Shown here piece after piece: positions 24,566-32,585 of a stretch of 40,835 bases of DNA. The translations under genes were made by a program, and so were the position numbers. Under the pieces are notes generated by a model. It searched no databases, was not told the DNA's origin, and worked only from the letters and a program-made list of their open reading frames with translations. Location: the NCBI GenBank assembly GCA_020831775.1, contig JAFIFZ010000082.1, positions 1 through 40,835 of the forward strand, read 5' to 3'. The stretch's first letter is position 1, and each line of letters starts with the position of its first letter. The stretch comes from Phycisphaerales bacterium (GTDB lineage: Bacteria > Planctomycetota > Phycisphaerae > Phycisphaerales > UBA1924).

Positions 24566-26233
24566 TCAGCCCTCGCCCACACGGACGACCATCAGCGTCT
24601 CGTCGTCGCGGGTGCTCTGCAGGCCGGCGAACTGGCGGATCGACCAGAACACATGCTCGACGATCTCCGAGGCGGTCGGCGCCGGTTCCTGTCGGACCGC
24701 GCGCTGCACGGCCTCGACCAGGCGCGTCCGCCCGAACGCCCGGCGCTGGAAGTTCTGGCGTTCGGTCAGCCCGTCAGTGAAGGCGACGAGCACATCGCCG
24801 GGCAGGAGCTCGACCTCCGCCGAGTCGTAGTAGTGGGTCGGCTCGACGCCGACGACCATGCCCCCCGCGTCCAGCACGCGCCGGACCGACCCGTCCGCCG
24901 AGAGCAGCACCGGGGGCTCGTGCCCCGCAGAGCAGTAGCGGAGCACGCGCCGGTCGGGATCGACATGGGCGTACCAGAGCGTGGCGAACTCGTTCTGCTG
25001 CGTGTCGCGGCACATCGCCCGGTTCACGCGGCCGACGATCTCGGGGACCGTTCTGCGTCCTGAATCGGCGAACGCGCGGAGCGAGCCCCGCACGCTCGCC
25101 ATCATCAGCGCCGCCGCGATCCCGTGCCCGACCACATCGCCGATCAGGAGCTCGACGCGTCCGGCGTGCCTGACGATGTCGTAGAAGTCGCCCCCGACCA
25201 CCTCGGAGGGGATGTACCTCGCGGCGAACTCGAAGCCGGGCGCCTCGGGCAGGGCCGCGGGCATCATCCGGCGCTGCACATCGGCCGCCAGCGCGAGCTG
25301 GCGCTGCATGCGGCGCTCTTCCTCGCGCAGGGCGAGCAGCCTCGCCTGCTCGACGGCGACCGCCGAGTGCTCGGCGACCGAGCGCAGCAGGCGCTTCTCC
25401 TGCTCTGAGAAGGCGCGTTTGGTGCGGGCGTAGAGCCGGAAGGCGCCGATCGGCCGCCCCCTGAAGACCAGCCCGGCCGAGAGAAAGCTGACCAGGCCCT
25501 CGCGGCGCGCCCGCTCGGGCTGTAGCACGCGCGGATCGGCGGCAAGGTCGGGGACCTCCACCACCTCGCCCGAGAGCACCAGCGTGTCGAACAGGCGTCC
25601 CCGTGAGAGCGGGAGCGGGCTGTAGAGCCACTCCTCGCTGAGGCCCTGCGAGGCCTTGATCACGAGGTTGTCTTCCAGGTCGCCCCCGACGGTCTCCTCT
25701 TCCATCTCGGTGAAGAGGACGACCGACCCCGCGTCGAGGTCGAGCACCTCGATCGCCGAGCGGAGCGACTCGCGCAGAACATCGTCGGCGTCGCCGGTGC
25801 GCACGAGCATCGAGCCGAGCCTGTGCATCAGCTCGACCTCTTCGACCCGTTCGCGGAGGGCGGTTTCCTGTTCGAGCAGCTCGCTGACGACCATCGCGAG
25901 GTAGCCGACGGCGGCGCTGGCGAGGGCCGGCGCGTCGTCGGTGTGTCGGCGCACGAGCTTTCCGACGACGCGGTCGCCGGCGACGATCGGGATCGCCTGG
26001 TCCTGTGGTTCCGGCTCTGGCGTGCGCTCGACAACACGCCAGGGGCGGGAGAGGTCGGCCTCGTTGGGGACGATCTGGCGCCCGTTCTCGTCGTGCAGCT
26101 CGATGGGGCAGGAGGCCAACGCCGACAGCGACTCGCAGAGTCGTGCGAGCGAGCCGTCGGTCAGGAAGTCGTGGATGGAATCGCCCCGGCGCGTCGCGCC
26201 GGCGGGGGCGGGCTCACCGGCCGCTCGGGTCAT
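24566..26233 (-). CDS. SpoIIE-type PP2C serine phosphatase with GAF sensor
   Basis: A 555-residue cytoplasmic signalling protein. The N-terminal ~130 residues form a possible ligand-sensing domain (IHDFLTDGSLARLCESL, as in PocR-like sensors). A GAF-type domain follows (about 150-295, DAGSVVLFTEME, GRPIGAFRLYAR). The C-terminal PP2C/SpoIIE domain starts near 312 with metal-site motifs GGDFYD (347-352), IGDVVGHG (364-371), FTDGLTE (485-491) and DDET (543-546). Such phosphatases reset anti-anti-sigma proteins in partner-switching pathways. Its start overlaps the upstream gene by 20 nt, so it is the last gene of an operon-like series beginning with the ECF sigma factor. The target is unknown. Confidence 0.9.
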   Translation of the reverse strand: MTRAAGEPAPAGATRRGDSIHDFLTDGSLARLCESLSALASCPIELHDENGRQIVPNEADLSRPWRVVERTPEPEPQDQAIPIVAGDRVVGKLVRRHTDDAPALASAAVGYLAMVVSELLEQETALRERVEEVELMHRLGSMLVRTGDADDVLRESLRSAIEVLDLDAGSVVLFTEMEEETVGGDLEDNLVIKASQGLSEEWLYSPLPLSRGRLFDTLVLSGEVVEVPDLAADPRVLQPERARREGLVSFLSAGLVFRGRPIGAFRLYARTKRAFSEQEKRLLRSVAEHSAVAVEQARLLALREEERRMQRQLALAADVQRRMMPAALPEAPGFEFAARYIPSEVVGGDFYDIVRHAGRVELLIGDVVGHGIAAALMMASVRGSLRAFADSGRRTVPEIVGRVNRAMCRDTQQNEFATLWYAHVDPDRRVLRYCSAGHEPPVLLSADGSVRRVLDAGGMVVGVEPTHYYDSAEVELLPGDVLVAFTDGLTERQNFQRRAFGRTRLVEAVQRAVRQEPAPTASEIVEHVFWSIRQFAGLQSTRDDETLMVVRVGEG

Positions 26234-27845
26234 CCTCTTGGGTCTCCGGCTCGCTGAGGTCTTCGGTGTCGCGGAGCCAGAGCCCGCGGAGCAGATCGCC
26301 CATGACCTGATCGCCCCGGCTCACACCCGTGCCGAAGGCGTTCAGCCCTTCGCGGACATCCGTGCGCGAGCCGGTCTGGCGGCCGAGGTAGGCCAACAGC
26401 AGGCCGGACTCGCGGCGTAGATCGGGGTCGGTGCTGGTGAGGTTCCGGCGCAGCGTCTCGCGGACCTCCGCGAGGCGTGACTGGTCGGGCATGAGTGAGG
26501 CGTCGAAGCGCATCAGCGCCATCTCGGGACGGTCGCCCAGGATCGATCGCAGGTTCAGCGAGGCGGAGCGGTACATCCCCGCGCCGAGCTGCGCGTGAAC
26601 CCGGCCGAGCGAAGCGGTCGGATCGTCGGGGCGAGCCGAGAGGGCGCGGGTGAAGCGTTCCTCGGCGTCGAAGTAGCTGCCGCGGGAGATCAGCTCAGCA
26701 CCCCGACGGACCTGCGTCGAGTACGGATCGGTCCCGTCGGGGGCGACCAGCTCGCGCACCGGACGGTCGGCCTCAATCGCTCTGAGCCAGCGCATCGTGT
26801 CTGCGGCGACGGCGGCGGGGTCTTCGGGCCGCTGGTCGCGCAGGTCCTGCAGCTCGCGTTCGAGCTCCTGGATGTGGCGCTGCCAATCGGGCATGTCCGG
26901 GTCGGCCTCCGGTTCGCCCGGCCGGCGCTCGACGCCGGGTCGATCGGGGAGGAATTCGGGGGCGGCGGGACCCTGCTGGAGCTGCTCACGCAGGCGGTCG
27001 TAGACGGTCTTCGGGCGCTCGATGGGCTGCACGAGCGTGTCGGGCTGCTGGCGGGTCTCATCACGACGACGGTCGCGCAGCTCGATGTACTGCAGGCCCT
27101 GGAGGCCCGAGGCGGTCAGCCCGAAGCGGAGGTCGTCCTCGGCCTGCACCGTGCCGACGACCGTCGGGCTGAAGCCGCGGATGGAGGTGTACGCGGAAGT
27201 GGATCGGAGCGTGCCGAGCAGTGCGGCGTCGCGCACCGAGACGCCCGAGGGCGTGACGAGGTCGCCGCGCTGGAGCGGGTCTTCCAGAGGGGTGTCGACG
27301 GGGTCGACACGCCGCACGCCGGTGGCGCCGATCTGCTGGCCGATCGGGGCCGGCGAGCGGACATCGGCGCCGGTCATGCCTGCGCCGTCGCGGCTGAGTG
27401 AGCCGAAGCCGACCAGGCCCGAGGGGGCGCGGGAGCCGGTGGTCATGGCGAACTGGTACTGCAGCGCGTCGGTGCCGCGAAGCCCGTAGCCGCTGAGCCC
27501 GGAGTAGAGCGAATCGCGCCGGAACGAGAACAGGTCGGTGGAGCCGAGGTCGGCGCGGAAGTCGCCCGGGGCGAGGTAGCCGACATCACCCCGGAAGCTC
27601 ATCCCGCCGGGCGCGTTGCCGGTGACGATGGCGTTGCGGAAGCTCATCTCCTGCTGCCAGCGTCGCTGGGGGGCGGCGCGGTCGCGTTCGGCGGTGATCT
27701 CCAGCCGGCTTTCGAGGCCACGGCCGTCGCCCAGCGCGTGCTGCGCGGAGGCGGTCCCCGGCGCGAAGGCGAAAAGTGCGGCCGACGCGATGATGGCGCC
27801 AGCAGACTTCGGGCCAAGGGCGGTGCGTGAACGGTTCGGGGTCAT
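26214..27845 (-). CDS. Exported TPR-like protein
   Basis: A 543-residue exported protein. A signal peptide (AGAIIASAALFAFAPGTASAQ) is followed by a Gly/Ser/Arg-rich region of about 250 residues with repeated outer-surface-like segments (GYLAPGDFRADLG, YSGLSGYGLRGTDALQ). A Gln/Glu/Arg coiled-coil stretch comes next, and then a helical C-terminal part with at least one TPR-like unit (GAELISRGSYFDAEERFTRAL). The ATG at 27845 has an AGAGAGG site; a TACCAT box lies at 27872-27877 on the minus strand. It overlaps the phosphatase gene by 20 nt. Function unknown; an outer-membrane or periplasmic scaffold is inference. Confidence 0.7.
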   Translation of the reverse strand: MTPNRSRTALGPKSAGAIIASAALFAFAPGTASAQHALGDGRGLESRLEITAERDRAAPQRRWQQEMSFRNAIVTGNAPGGMSFRGDVGYLAPGDFRADLGSTDLFSFRRDSLYSGLSGYGLRGTDALQYQFAMTTGSRAPSGLVGFGSLSRDGAGMTGADVRSPAPIGQQIGATGVRRVDPVDTPLEDPLQRGDLVTPSGVSVRDAALLGTLRSTSAYTSIRGFSPTVVGTVQAEDDLRFGLTASGLQGLQYIELRDRRRDETRQQPDTLVQPIERPKTVYDRLREQLQQGPAAPEFLPDRPGVERRPGEPEADPDMPDWQRHIQELERELQDLRDQRPEDPAAVAADTMRWLRAIEADRPVRELVAPDGTDPYSTQVRRGAELISRGSYFDAEERFTRALSARPDDPTASLGRVHAQLGAGMYRSASLNLRSILGDRPEMALMRFDASLMPDQSRLAEVRETLRRNLTSTDPDLRRESGLLLAYLGRQTGSRTDVREGLNAFGTGVSRGDQVMGDLLRGLWLRDTEDLSEPETQEDDPSGR

Positions 27846-27871
27846 GGAAGGCCTCTCTCTGGTGACGGGCG

Positions 27872-27877
27872 ATGGTA
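27872..27877 (-). promoter_or_regulatory. -10 box of the TPR-like protein gene
   Basis: TACCAT on the minus strand, about 26 nt before the start codon, leaving room for the AGAGAGG ribosome site. It suggests that the TPR-phosphatase pair can be transcribed separately from the sigma/anti-sigma genes. Confidence 0.4.
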
Positions 27878-28012
27878 GCCCTACATATAGAGATACCCCC
27901 GCCAGCGGCGAGGGTTCGATCGGGGTTTGTTGGAATCCGAATCGGCCGGTTCTGGTGTCGGTCTGAAGGTCCATGCGCCGTCCTCGGGGAAGTGGGGCGG
28001 CCGGACCGGGTC

Positions 28013-29005
28013 TCAGCGTCGAGCGCCCCGAGAGGCGATCGGCTCGCCGAGGCCCGCGGCTTCACGCAGACGCTCGCAGGCGGTCTGCTCGGAGACGAGG
28101 AAGTACGACATCCCGCCGGCGTGCCAGGCGTAGATCGTCGTCTTCATCCCGTCAGAGCAGCGCATCAGCGCCAGCGGGCGGTCTTCGTCTTCGGGGATCA
28201 CCGGCGCCCGGCCCTGCTGGATGAACAGGCTGACGGAGATGCCCTCGCGGCAGGCGCTCCCGTCGGTCTCCAGACGCACATGCACGCTCCGGCCCTCGCC
28301 GGGGGCATGGCACTCGCCCATGTCGCGGAAGACCATGCCCGCGGCCTGGAAGTCCGGGATGGCGGGGACTCGGCCGAGGATGCTGGCGAACGCGTCGGGG
28401 ACGCGGGAGAGGTCGGCGACGGTGAACTTGTCAGAACGCTGGGGGATCTTGGTGCAGCGGTCGTGCTCGGCGGCGAAGAAGTTGGCCAGCGAGATGCCGT
28501 TGCCGACGCCGGCGGTCTGCGGGCCTGCGGGCGTGGGCGTGCCGGTCACCTGTGAGAACAAGGAAAAGCCGGTGACGACCAGCAGGACAGCCGCGGCGGC
28601 GCCGATGAGCGCGCGACGCTTGCCACCGAAGTAGGAGGCCCGCGCAATGCGCGAACGCTCTTCGATTCTGTCGACGAGGGCGTCATGGTCGGTGTCGTCC
28701 GAGAACCCGCTTTCGGCGTGCTGTTCCGCGCCGGCGGCGATCGAAAGGATCTTCTCGCGGAGGGCGGCGGGGGCGGCGGGGGTCTGCATCACGCCGGCGC
28801 AATGGGTGCGGAGACGGCGCTCGAACTCGATGCGGGCGTCGTCTTCGGGATGCTTGCGGAGGTGGGCGTCGAGGCGGGCGCGGTCTTCGGTCGAGAGCTC
28901 GTCGTCGGCCGCGGCGCGAAGCACGGACGCCATCGGGAGACTGTCAGGGCCCGATCCGGCGTCGGGCATGCCGCTGGACGGATTGTGGCTTGAGGGTTCG
29001 GACAT
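28013..29005 (-). CDS. Membrane anti-sigma factor
   Basis: A 330-residue single-pass membrane protein encoded 86 nt downstream of an ECF sigma gene, the usual place for its antagonist. The cytoplasmic N-terminus has the anti-sigma-like helix pair (DDELSTEDRARLDAHLRKHP, 34-53) without a zinc HxxxCxxC motif. A membrane segment runs about 132-152. The extracytoplasmic domain (~175 residues) contains five cysteines in contexts CTK, ECH, CREG, MRCSDG and TACERL that could form disulfides or sense redox or a ligand. It should hold the sigma factor inactive until a signal releases it. Confidence 0.82.
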   Translation of the reverse strand: MSEPSSHNPSSGMPDAGSGPDSLPMASVLRAAADDELSTEDRARLDAHLRKHPEDDARIEFERRLRTHCAGVMQTPAAPAALREKILSIAAGAEQHAESGFSDDTDHDALVDRIEERSRIARASYFGGKRRALIGAAAAVLLVVTGFSLFSQVTGTPTPAGPQTAGVGNGISLANFFAAEHDRCTKIPQRSDKFTVADLSRVPDAFASILGRVPAIPDFQAAGMVFRDMGECHAPGEGRSVHVRLETDGSACREGISVSLFIQQGRAPVIPEDEDRPLALMRCSDGMKTTIYAWHAGGMSYFLVSEQTACERLREAAGLGEPIASRGARR

Positions 29006-29091
29006 GAGACCGCTGCCTTAGATGAGTCGCCTTGCGACCCCCGATAACTCGGTTGTGTATCCCCAGATGCGGATGGGAGTCCGCCGCGTTC

Positions 29092-29703
29092 TCACCGGTG
29101 TACCCCGCTCTCGCCGTTGTTCTTCCCGGAAAGGCCGTCGAGGCCAAGATTTTCGACCGCCTCGGGGTCGGAGGTCAGTCGGTCTGCGAGGGTTTTGCGT
29201 GCTCTGTGCAACCGGCTCATGACGGTGCCGATCGGGACCCCCAGGATTTCGGCGATCTCTCGGTACTTCAGCCCGTCGACGCCCCACATCAGCAGGACCT
29301 CGCGGAACTCTGGCTTGAGGTCCTCGACGGCTTTCTTCAGGCGGGCGTCGACATGCTCCCAGTCGAACCCGGCCCGGTCCCAGGCGGGCGGGGGCTCGTC
29401 GGGCAGGGGGCCGTCGTTGCTCTCGGCGAAGAACTCGCCGACGGCCTGGGGTTCGCGGGCCTTCTTTTTGATGCGGGTGTAGAAGACATTGTGGGTGATG
29501 GTGAAGAGCCACGCCCGCATGCCTCCCGAACCGTCGCCCGAGCGGTCCTCGAAGGTCTCGATCGCCCTGGGGCGGAAGGCCCGGGCGTAGACATCCTGGA
29601 CGAGGTCGTCGGCCTCTTCGGGGTTGCGGGTCAGGTGCATCGCGAGGCGATAGACCGCGTCGAGATGTTCGAGCGCCAGACGCTCGAATGCTGCTCGCTC
29701 CAT
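29092..29703 (-). CDS. ECF-type RNA polymerase sigma factor
   Basis: A 203-residue sigma-70 family protein of the extracytoplasmic-function group. Region 2 spans about 10-85 (LDAVYRLAMHLTRNPEEADD, LVQDVYARAF, WLFTITHNVFY). Region 4 spans about 122-178 (LKPEFREVLLMWGVDGLKYREIAEILGVPIGT with the helix-turn-helix). An acidic linker of about 30 residues joins them. The start at 29703 is set by alignment to region 2; upstream in-frame sequence lies antisense to the metG start region. The anti-sigma gene follows after 86 nt on the same strand. The regulon is unknown. Confidence 0.93.
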   Translation of the reverse strand: MERAAFERLALEHLDAVYRLAMHLTRNPEEADDLVQDVYARAFRPRAIETFEDRSGDGSGGMRAWLFTITHNVFYTRIKKKAREPQAVGEFFAESNDGPLPDEPPPAWDRAGFDWEHVDARLKKAVEDLKPEFREVLLMWGVDGLKYREIAEILGVPIGTVMSRLHRARKTLADRLTSDPEAVENLGLDGLSGKNNGESGVHR

Positions 29704-29830
29704 GCGGCCTGCTCCCCGCCCCCGCGTCTTCCGCCGTCGGGGCCTCAAAGCCGGTTTGCCCGGCGCGTGAACGACAAGCGTAGGTGGAATCCCGGCCGCT
29801 GGCCGCTGCTGCCGGGTCCGAAGCGATCCG

Positions 29831-29836
29831 TACAAT
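29831..29836 (+). promoter_or_regulatory. Leaderless-type -10 box of metG
   Basis: TACAAT ends 5 nt before the metG ATG at 29842. No Shine-Dalgarno is present. Confidence 0.45.
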
Positions 29837-29841
29837 GGGCC

Positions 29842-31500
29842 ATGCCCGACGACCACCGACCGTACTACATCACCACGCCGATTTACTATGTCAACGGCCG
29901 GCCCCACCTGGGGCACGGCTACACCACGGTGATCGCCGATGTGCTCGCCCGCTTCCAGCGGATGCTGCGGGGGTCGGGGGCCGAGGTGTTTTTCCTCACA
30001 GGTACGGACGAACACGCCGACAAGGTCGTTTCGACCGCCGCTTCAAGGGGGCTGTCCCCCCAAGAGTGGGCGGACCAGAACGCCGAGGCGTTCGAGGCCT
30101 TCTTTCAGGACTTGCGGGTCGGCAACGACGACTTCATCCGCACCAGCCAGGACCGGCACAAGGAGAAGGTCGAGGCGTACATCCGCGCGATGCTCGACTC
30201 GGGCGACATCTACAAGGGCGACTACACCGGCTGGTACGACCCGGGGCAGGAGGAATATGTCACCGAGACCGCCGCCCGAGAGAACGACTTCAAGAGCGCC
30301 GTCTCGGGCGATCCGCTCGAGAAGCGGACCGAGCAGAACTACTTCTTCCGCCTCTCGGCGTACCAGGACCGGCTCGAAGAGCTGATCCGGTCGGAAGGGT
30401 ACCTCGTGCTGCCCGAGGCAAGGCGGAACGAGGTGCTGGGGCGCCTGACGCAGGGGCTGCGGGATGTGCCGGTGAGCCGCGCGGTTGGGGCGGAGAGCGG
30501 CGCGAGCGGCGAGCCGTGGGGCGTCTTGATGCCGGGGGACCCGCAGCACCGGATCTATGTGTGGATCGATGCGCTGTTTAACTACCTCTCGACGGTCGAC
30601 ACCGACGAGCGGCGCCATCTCTGGCCCGCCTCGGTGCACCTGATCGCCAAGGACATCCTCTGGTTCCACGCGGTGATCTGGCCGGCGATGCTGATGGCGC
30701 TGGGGCGTGAGCTGCCGAAGTCGCTCTATGTCCACGCCTACTTCATGATGGGCGAGCGGAAGATGTCCAAGAGCCTGGGCAACTTCGTGACGCCCGAGGA
30801 GATCCACGCCTACGCCGACCGCTACGGCATCGACGCCTTCCGCTGGTACCTCGCGACGCAGGGGCCCTGGGGCGCCAACGACGCGGACTTCACCTATTCC
30901 AAGTTCGTCGAGGTCTACAACGCCGACCTCGCCAACGGCTTCGGCAACTCGACCAGCCGCGTGAGCAACATGATCGCCAAGTACTTCGAGTCATGCCCCG
31001 ATCCTGCCGGGCAGGCCGAGCTGGAAGGGCACGACTGGCCGAAGCTGACGGGCGACGCGGTGCGCTCGGCGATCGACGCGTCGGGCAGGCTCGATGTCGC
31101 GGCGATGCTCAGGGGTGGAACATCGCTGGTGCGCGCCGTCGACGGGTACATCAACACCACCGAGCCCTTCCGCCTGGCCAAGACGATCGAGCAGGATGCG
31201 CACGCGGGCCCGCGCCTGGCGGCGATCCTGTACCACTGCGCCGAAGCGTTGCGGATCGCCTCGCTGCTGCTGTATCCGGCGATGCCCGACAGGGTCGCCG
31301 AGCTGTGGCGCAGGTGGCGGTGCTCGCCGCTCACCGACGCGAACAACGCCGACTCGGGCTTTGTCGCGCCGCTGGAGGAGCTGGCGCAGTGGGGCGGGCC
31401 CCACGCGCTGAAGCCGGGCCAGCACATCGAGAAGGGTGAGCCGTTGTTTATGCGGGCCGACCCCGCCGAGCCCGAGCCGGGCGTCAAGCCCGCGGGCTGA
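29842..31500 (+). CDS. metG: Methionine--tRNA ligase
   Basis: A 552-residue methionyl-tRNA synthetase that charges tRNA-Met with methionine using ATP. The class I signatures are HLGH at 22-25 and KMSKS at 307-311. The connective region lacks a four-cysteine zinc knuckle (GWYDPGQEEYV where other types have GxYCxxCE), so it belongs to the shorter, zinc-free style. An anticodon-binding helical domain fills the C-terminus, and no tRNA-binding appendix is present. The start at 29842 is favoured by the adjacent -10 box. A DUF2007-like gene follows 18 nt downstream and is probably co-transcribed. Confidence 0.96.
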   Translation: MPDDHRPYYITTPIYYVNGRPHLGHGYTTVIADVLARFQRMLRGSGAEVFFLTGTDEHADKVVSTAASRGLSPQEWADQNAEAFEAFFQDLRVGNDDFIRTSQDRHKEKVEAYIRAMLDSGDIYKGDYTGWYDPGQEEYVTETAARENDFKSAVSGDPLEKRTEQNYFFRLSAYQDRLEELIRSEGYLVLPEARRNEVLGRLTQGLRDVPVSRAVGAESGASGEPWGVLMPGDPQHRIYVWIDALFNYLSTVDTDERRHLWPASVHLIAKDILWFHAVIWPAMLMALGRELPKSLYVHAYFMMGERKMSKSLGNFVTPEEIHAYADRYGIDAFRWYLATQGPWGANDADFTYSKFVEVYNADLANGFGNSTSRVSNMIAKYFESCPDPAGQAELEGHDWPKLTGDAVRSAIDASGRLDVAAMLRGGTSLVRAVDGYINTTEPFRLAKTIEQDAHAGPRLAAILYHCAEALRIASLLLYPAMPDRVAELWRRWRCSPLTDANNADSGFVAPLEELAQWGGPHALKPGQHIEKGEPLFMRADPAEPEPGVKPAG

Positions 31501-31518
31501 AGGGGCCGACCGTTTCCC

Positions 31519-31989
31519 ATGCTTGAGCTGTGCCGATACCAGACCCGGTTCGAGGCGGACTCCGCGGCGGAATTGCTGCGCCGCGAGGGCGTCAACGCGA
31601 CGGCGGTCGAGAGCGTCGACACGCTGGCGGTGCTGATGGGCGTGTCGGTCGACACGCGCGGGCGCTTTGCCGTCTACATCGCCGACAAGCGGGACAAGGA
31701 GCTCGCCGAGCTCCTGCTCGAAGACTTCTACGCCGATCCGCCCGAGTTCGAGGATGGGTGGGAGGAGCAGGCCGAGCCCGATCTGTCGATGTTGGACCCG
31801 TCGCTGGCGCCGCAGTGCCCGGCCTGCGGCGTGACGCTGCCGCTCGACGCGGGGGCGAGGGTCTGCCGGGGCTGCCGCACGCCGGTGGATGTGATCGAGC
31901 TCTTGGTCGAGCGTCACGGGCCGGAGGTGCTGGAACGGTGCTATCCGGACGACGACGGGGAAAGCGGGCCCGGCGGACAGCCCGGGTAG
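31519..31989 (+). CDS. DUF2007-like protein with zinc ribbon
   Basis: A 156-residue cytoplasmic protein. The N-terminal ~75 residues match the DUF2007/putative signal-transducing fold (ELCRYQTRFEADSAAELLRR, then a beta strand and a helix), which resembles PII-like proteins. After an acidic linker comes a zinc-ribbon with C100, C103, C116 and C119 (CPAC, CRGC). The gene directly follows metG. The role of this family is not established. Confidence 0.75.
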   Translation: MLELCRYQTRFEADSAAELLRREGVNATAVESVDTLAVLMGVSVDTRGRFAVYIADKRDKELAELLLEDFYADPPEFEDGWEEQAEPDLSMLDPSLAPQCPACGVTLPLDAGARVCRGCRTPVDVIELLVERHGPEVLERCYPDDDGESGPGGQPG

Positions 31990-32233
31990 ACGGGCGGGCG
32001 TATGGCTCGTAATCTAGAATGGTTCTAAACCCGAGCCTGTTGGACCCCGTTTGGGCCCCGCTCAGGACCGTTCAGGGCGGTTTGGGGAGGAAGACGGATC
32101 GGGAGTGGAACGGCCCGTTCGGCTGAGTGCCTCGAGACGCCGCGTATGATCGCTGCCCCGGGGCGGACAACGAGAAGCGACCACCGGCGCAGGGCGAGGG
32201 CCCCGCGGCCGGATCAAGACTGGAGCGAGCCTT
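31990..32233. promoter_or_regulatory. Intergenic region with candidate ferredoxin promoter
   Basis: A 244-nt gap. A TATGAT -10 box lies at 32145-32150 with CTGAGT 16 nt upstream as a weak -35, implying a leader of about 75 nt before the ferredoxin ATG at 32234. A small inverted repeat (TAGAA-TGG-TTCTA, near 32025) is also present. No gene is seen. Confidence 0.4.
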
Positions 32234-32497
32234 ATGCCGCACATCATCGCTGAGCCCTGCATCGGCACCAAGGACACCTCGTGCGTCGAGGTCTGCCCGG
32301 TGGACTGCATCCACCCGACCAAGGACGAGGAAGACTTCGAGACGACGGACATGCTGTACATCGACCCGGACACCTGCATCGACTGCGGCCTGTGCGTCGA
32401 CGAGTGCCCGGTGAAGGCGATCTACCCCGAGGAAGACCTGCCGAGCGAGTGGAACAAGTATGTGCAGATCAATTTGGAGTATTACGAGGGGAAGTGA
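32234..32497 (+). CDS. fdxA: 7Fe-8S ferredoxin (FdxA type)
   Basis: An 87-residue electron-transfer protein with two iron-sulfur clusters. The ligands are C9, C17, C21 and C25 in CIGTKDTSCVEVCPVDC, where the C-x7-C-x3-C spacing typical of a 3Fe-4S site is seen, and C48, C51, C54 and C58 in the classic CIDCGLCVDECP for a 4Fe-4S cluster. Acidic loops surround the clusters, and the C-terminal tail EWNKYVQINLEYYEG is typical of FdxA proteins. GGAG precedes the ATG. Its redox partner is not evident here. Confidence 0.95.
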   Translation: MPHIIAEPCIGTKDTSCVEVCPVDCIHPTKDEEDFETTDMLYIDPDTCIDCGLCVDECPVKAIYPEEDLPSEWNKYVQINLEYYEGK

Positions 32498-32498
32498 G

Positions 32499-32561
32499 GC
32501 GCTCGCCTTTGGCGAGCGAGAGGGTCGAGCGGTAGAGCAGGCGAGCAGGCGAAAGATGGGG
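32499..32561. repeat. Mosaic palindromic intergenic repeat, block C
   Basis: Directly behind the ferredoxin stop. It is an inverted copy of 22677-22732; the first 23 bases are identical and contain the hairpin GCTCGCC-TTT-GGCGAGC. This copy has an extra GAGCAGGC unit relative to block B. Confidence 0.8.
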
Positions 32562-32585
32562 CGAGCACGCTTGGAGGGGTGAGGG

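Noticed and set aside
101-32561. CRISPR array
   Set aside because: The repeats are few, mosaic, and not evenly spaced, with no spacers or cas genes.
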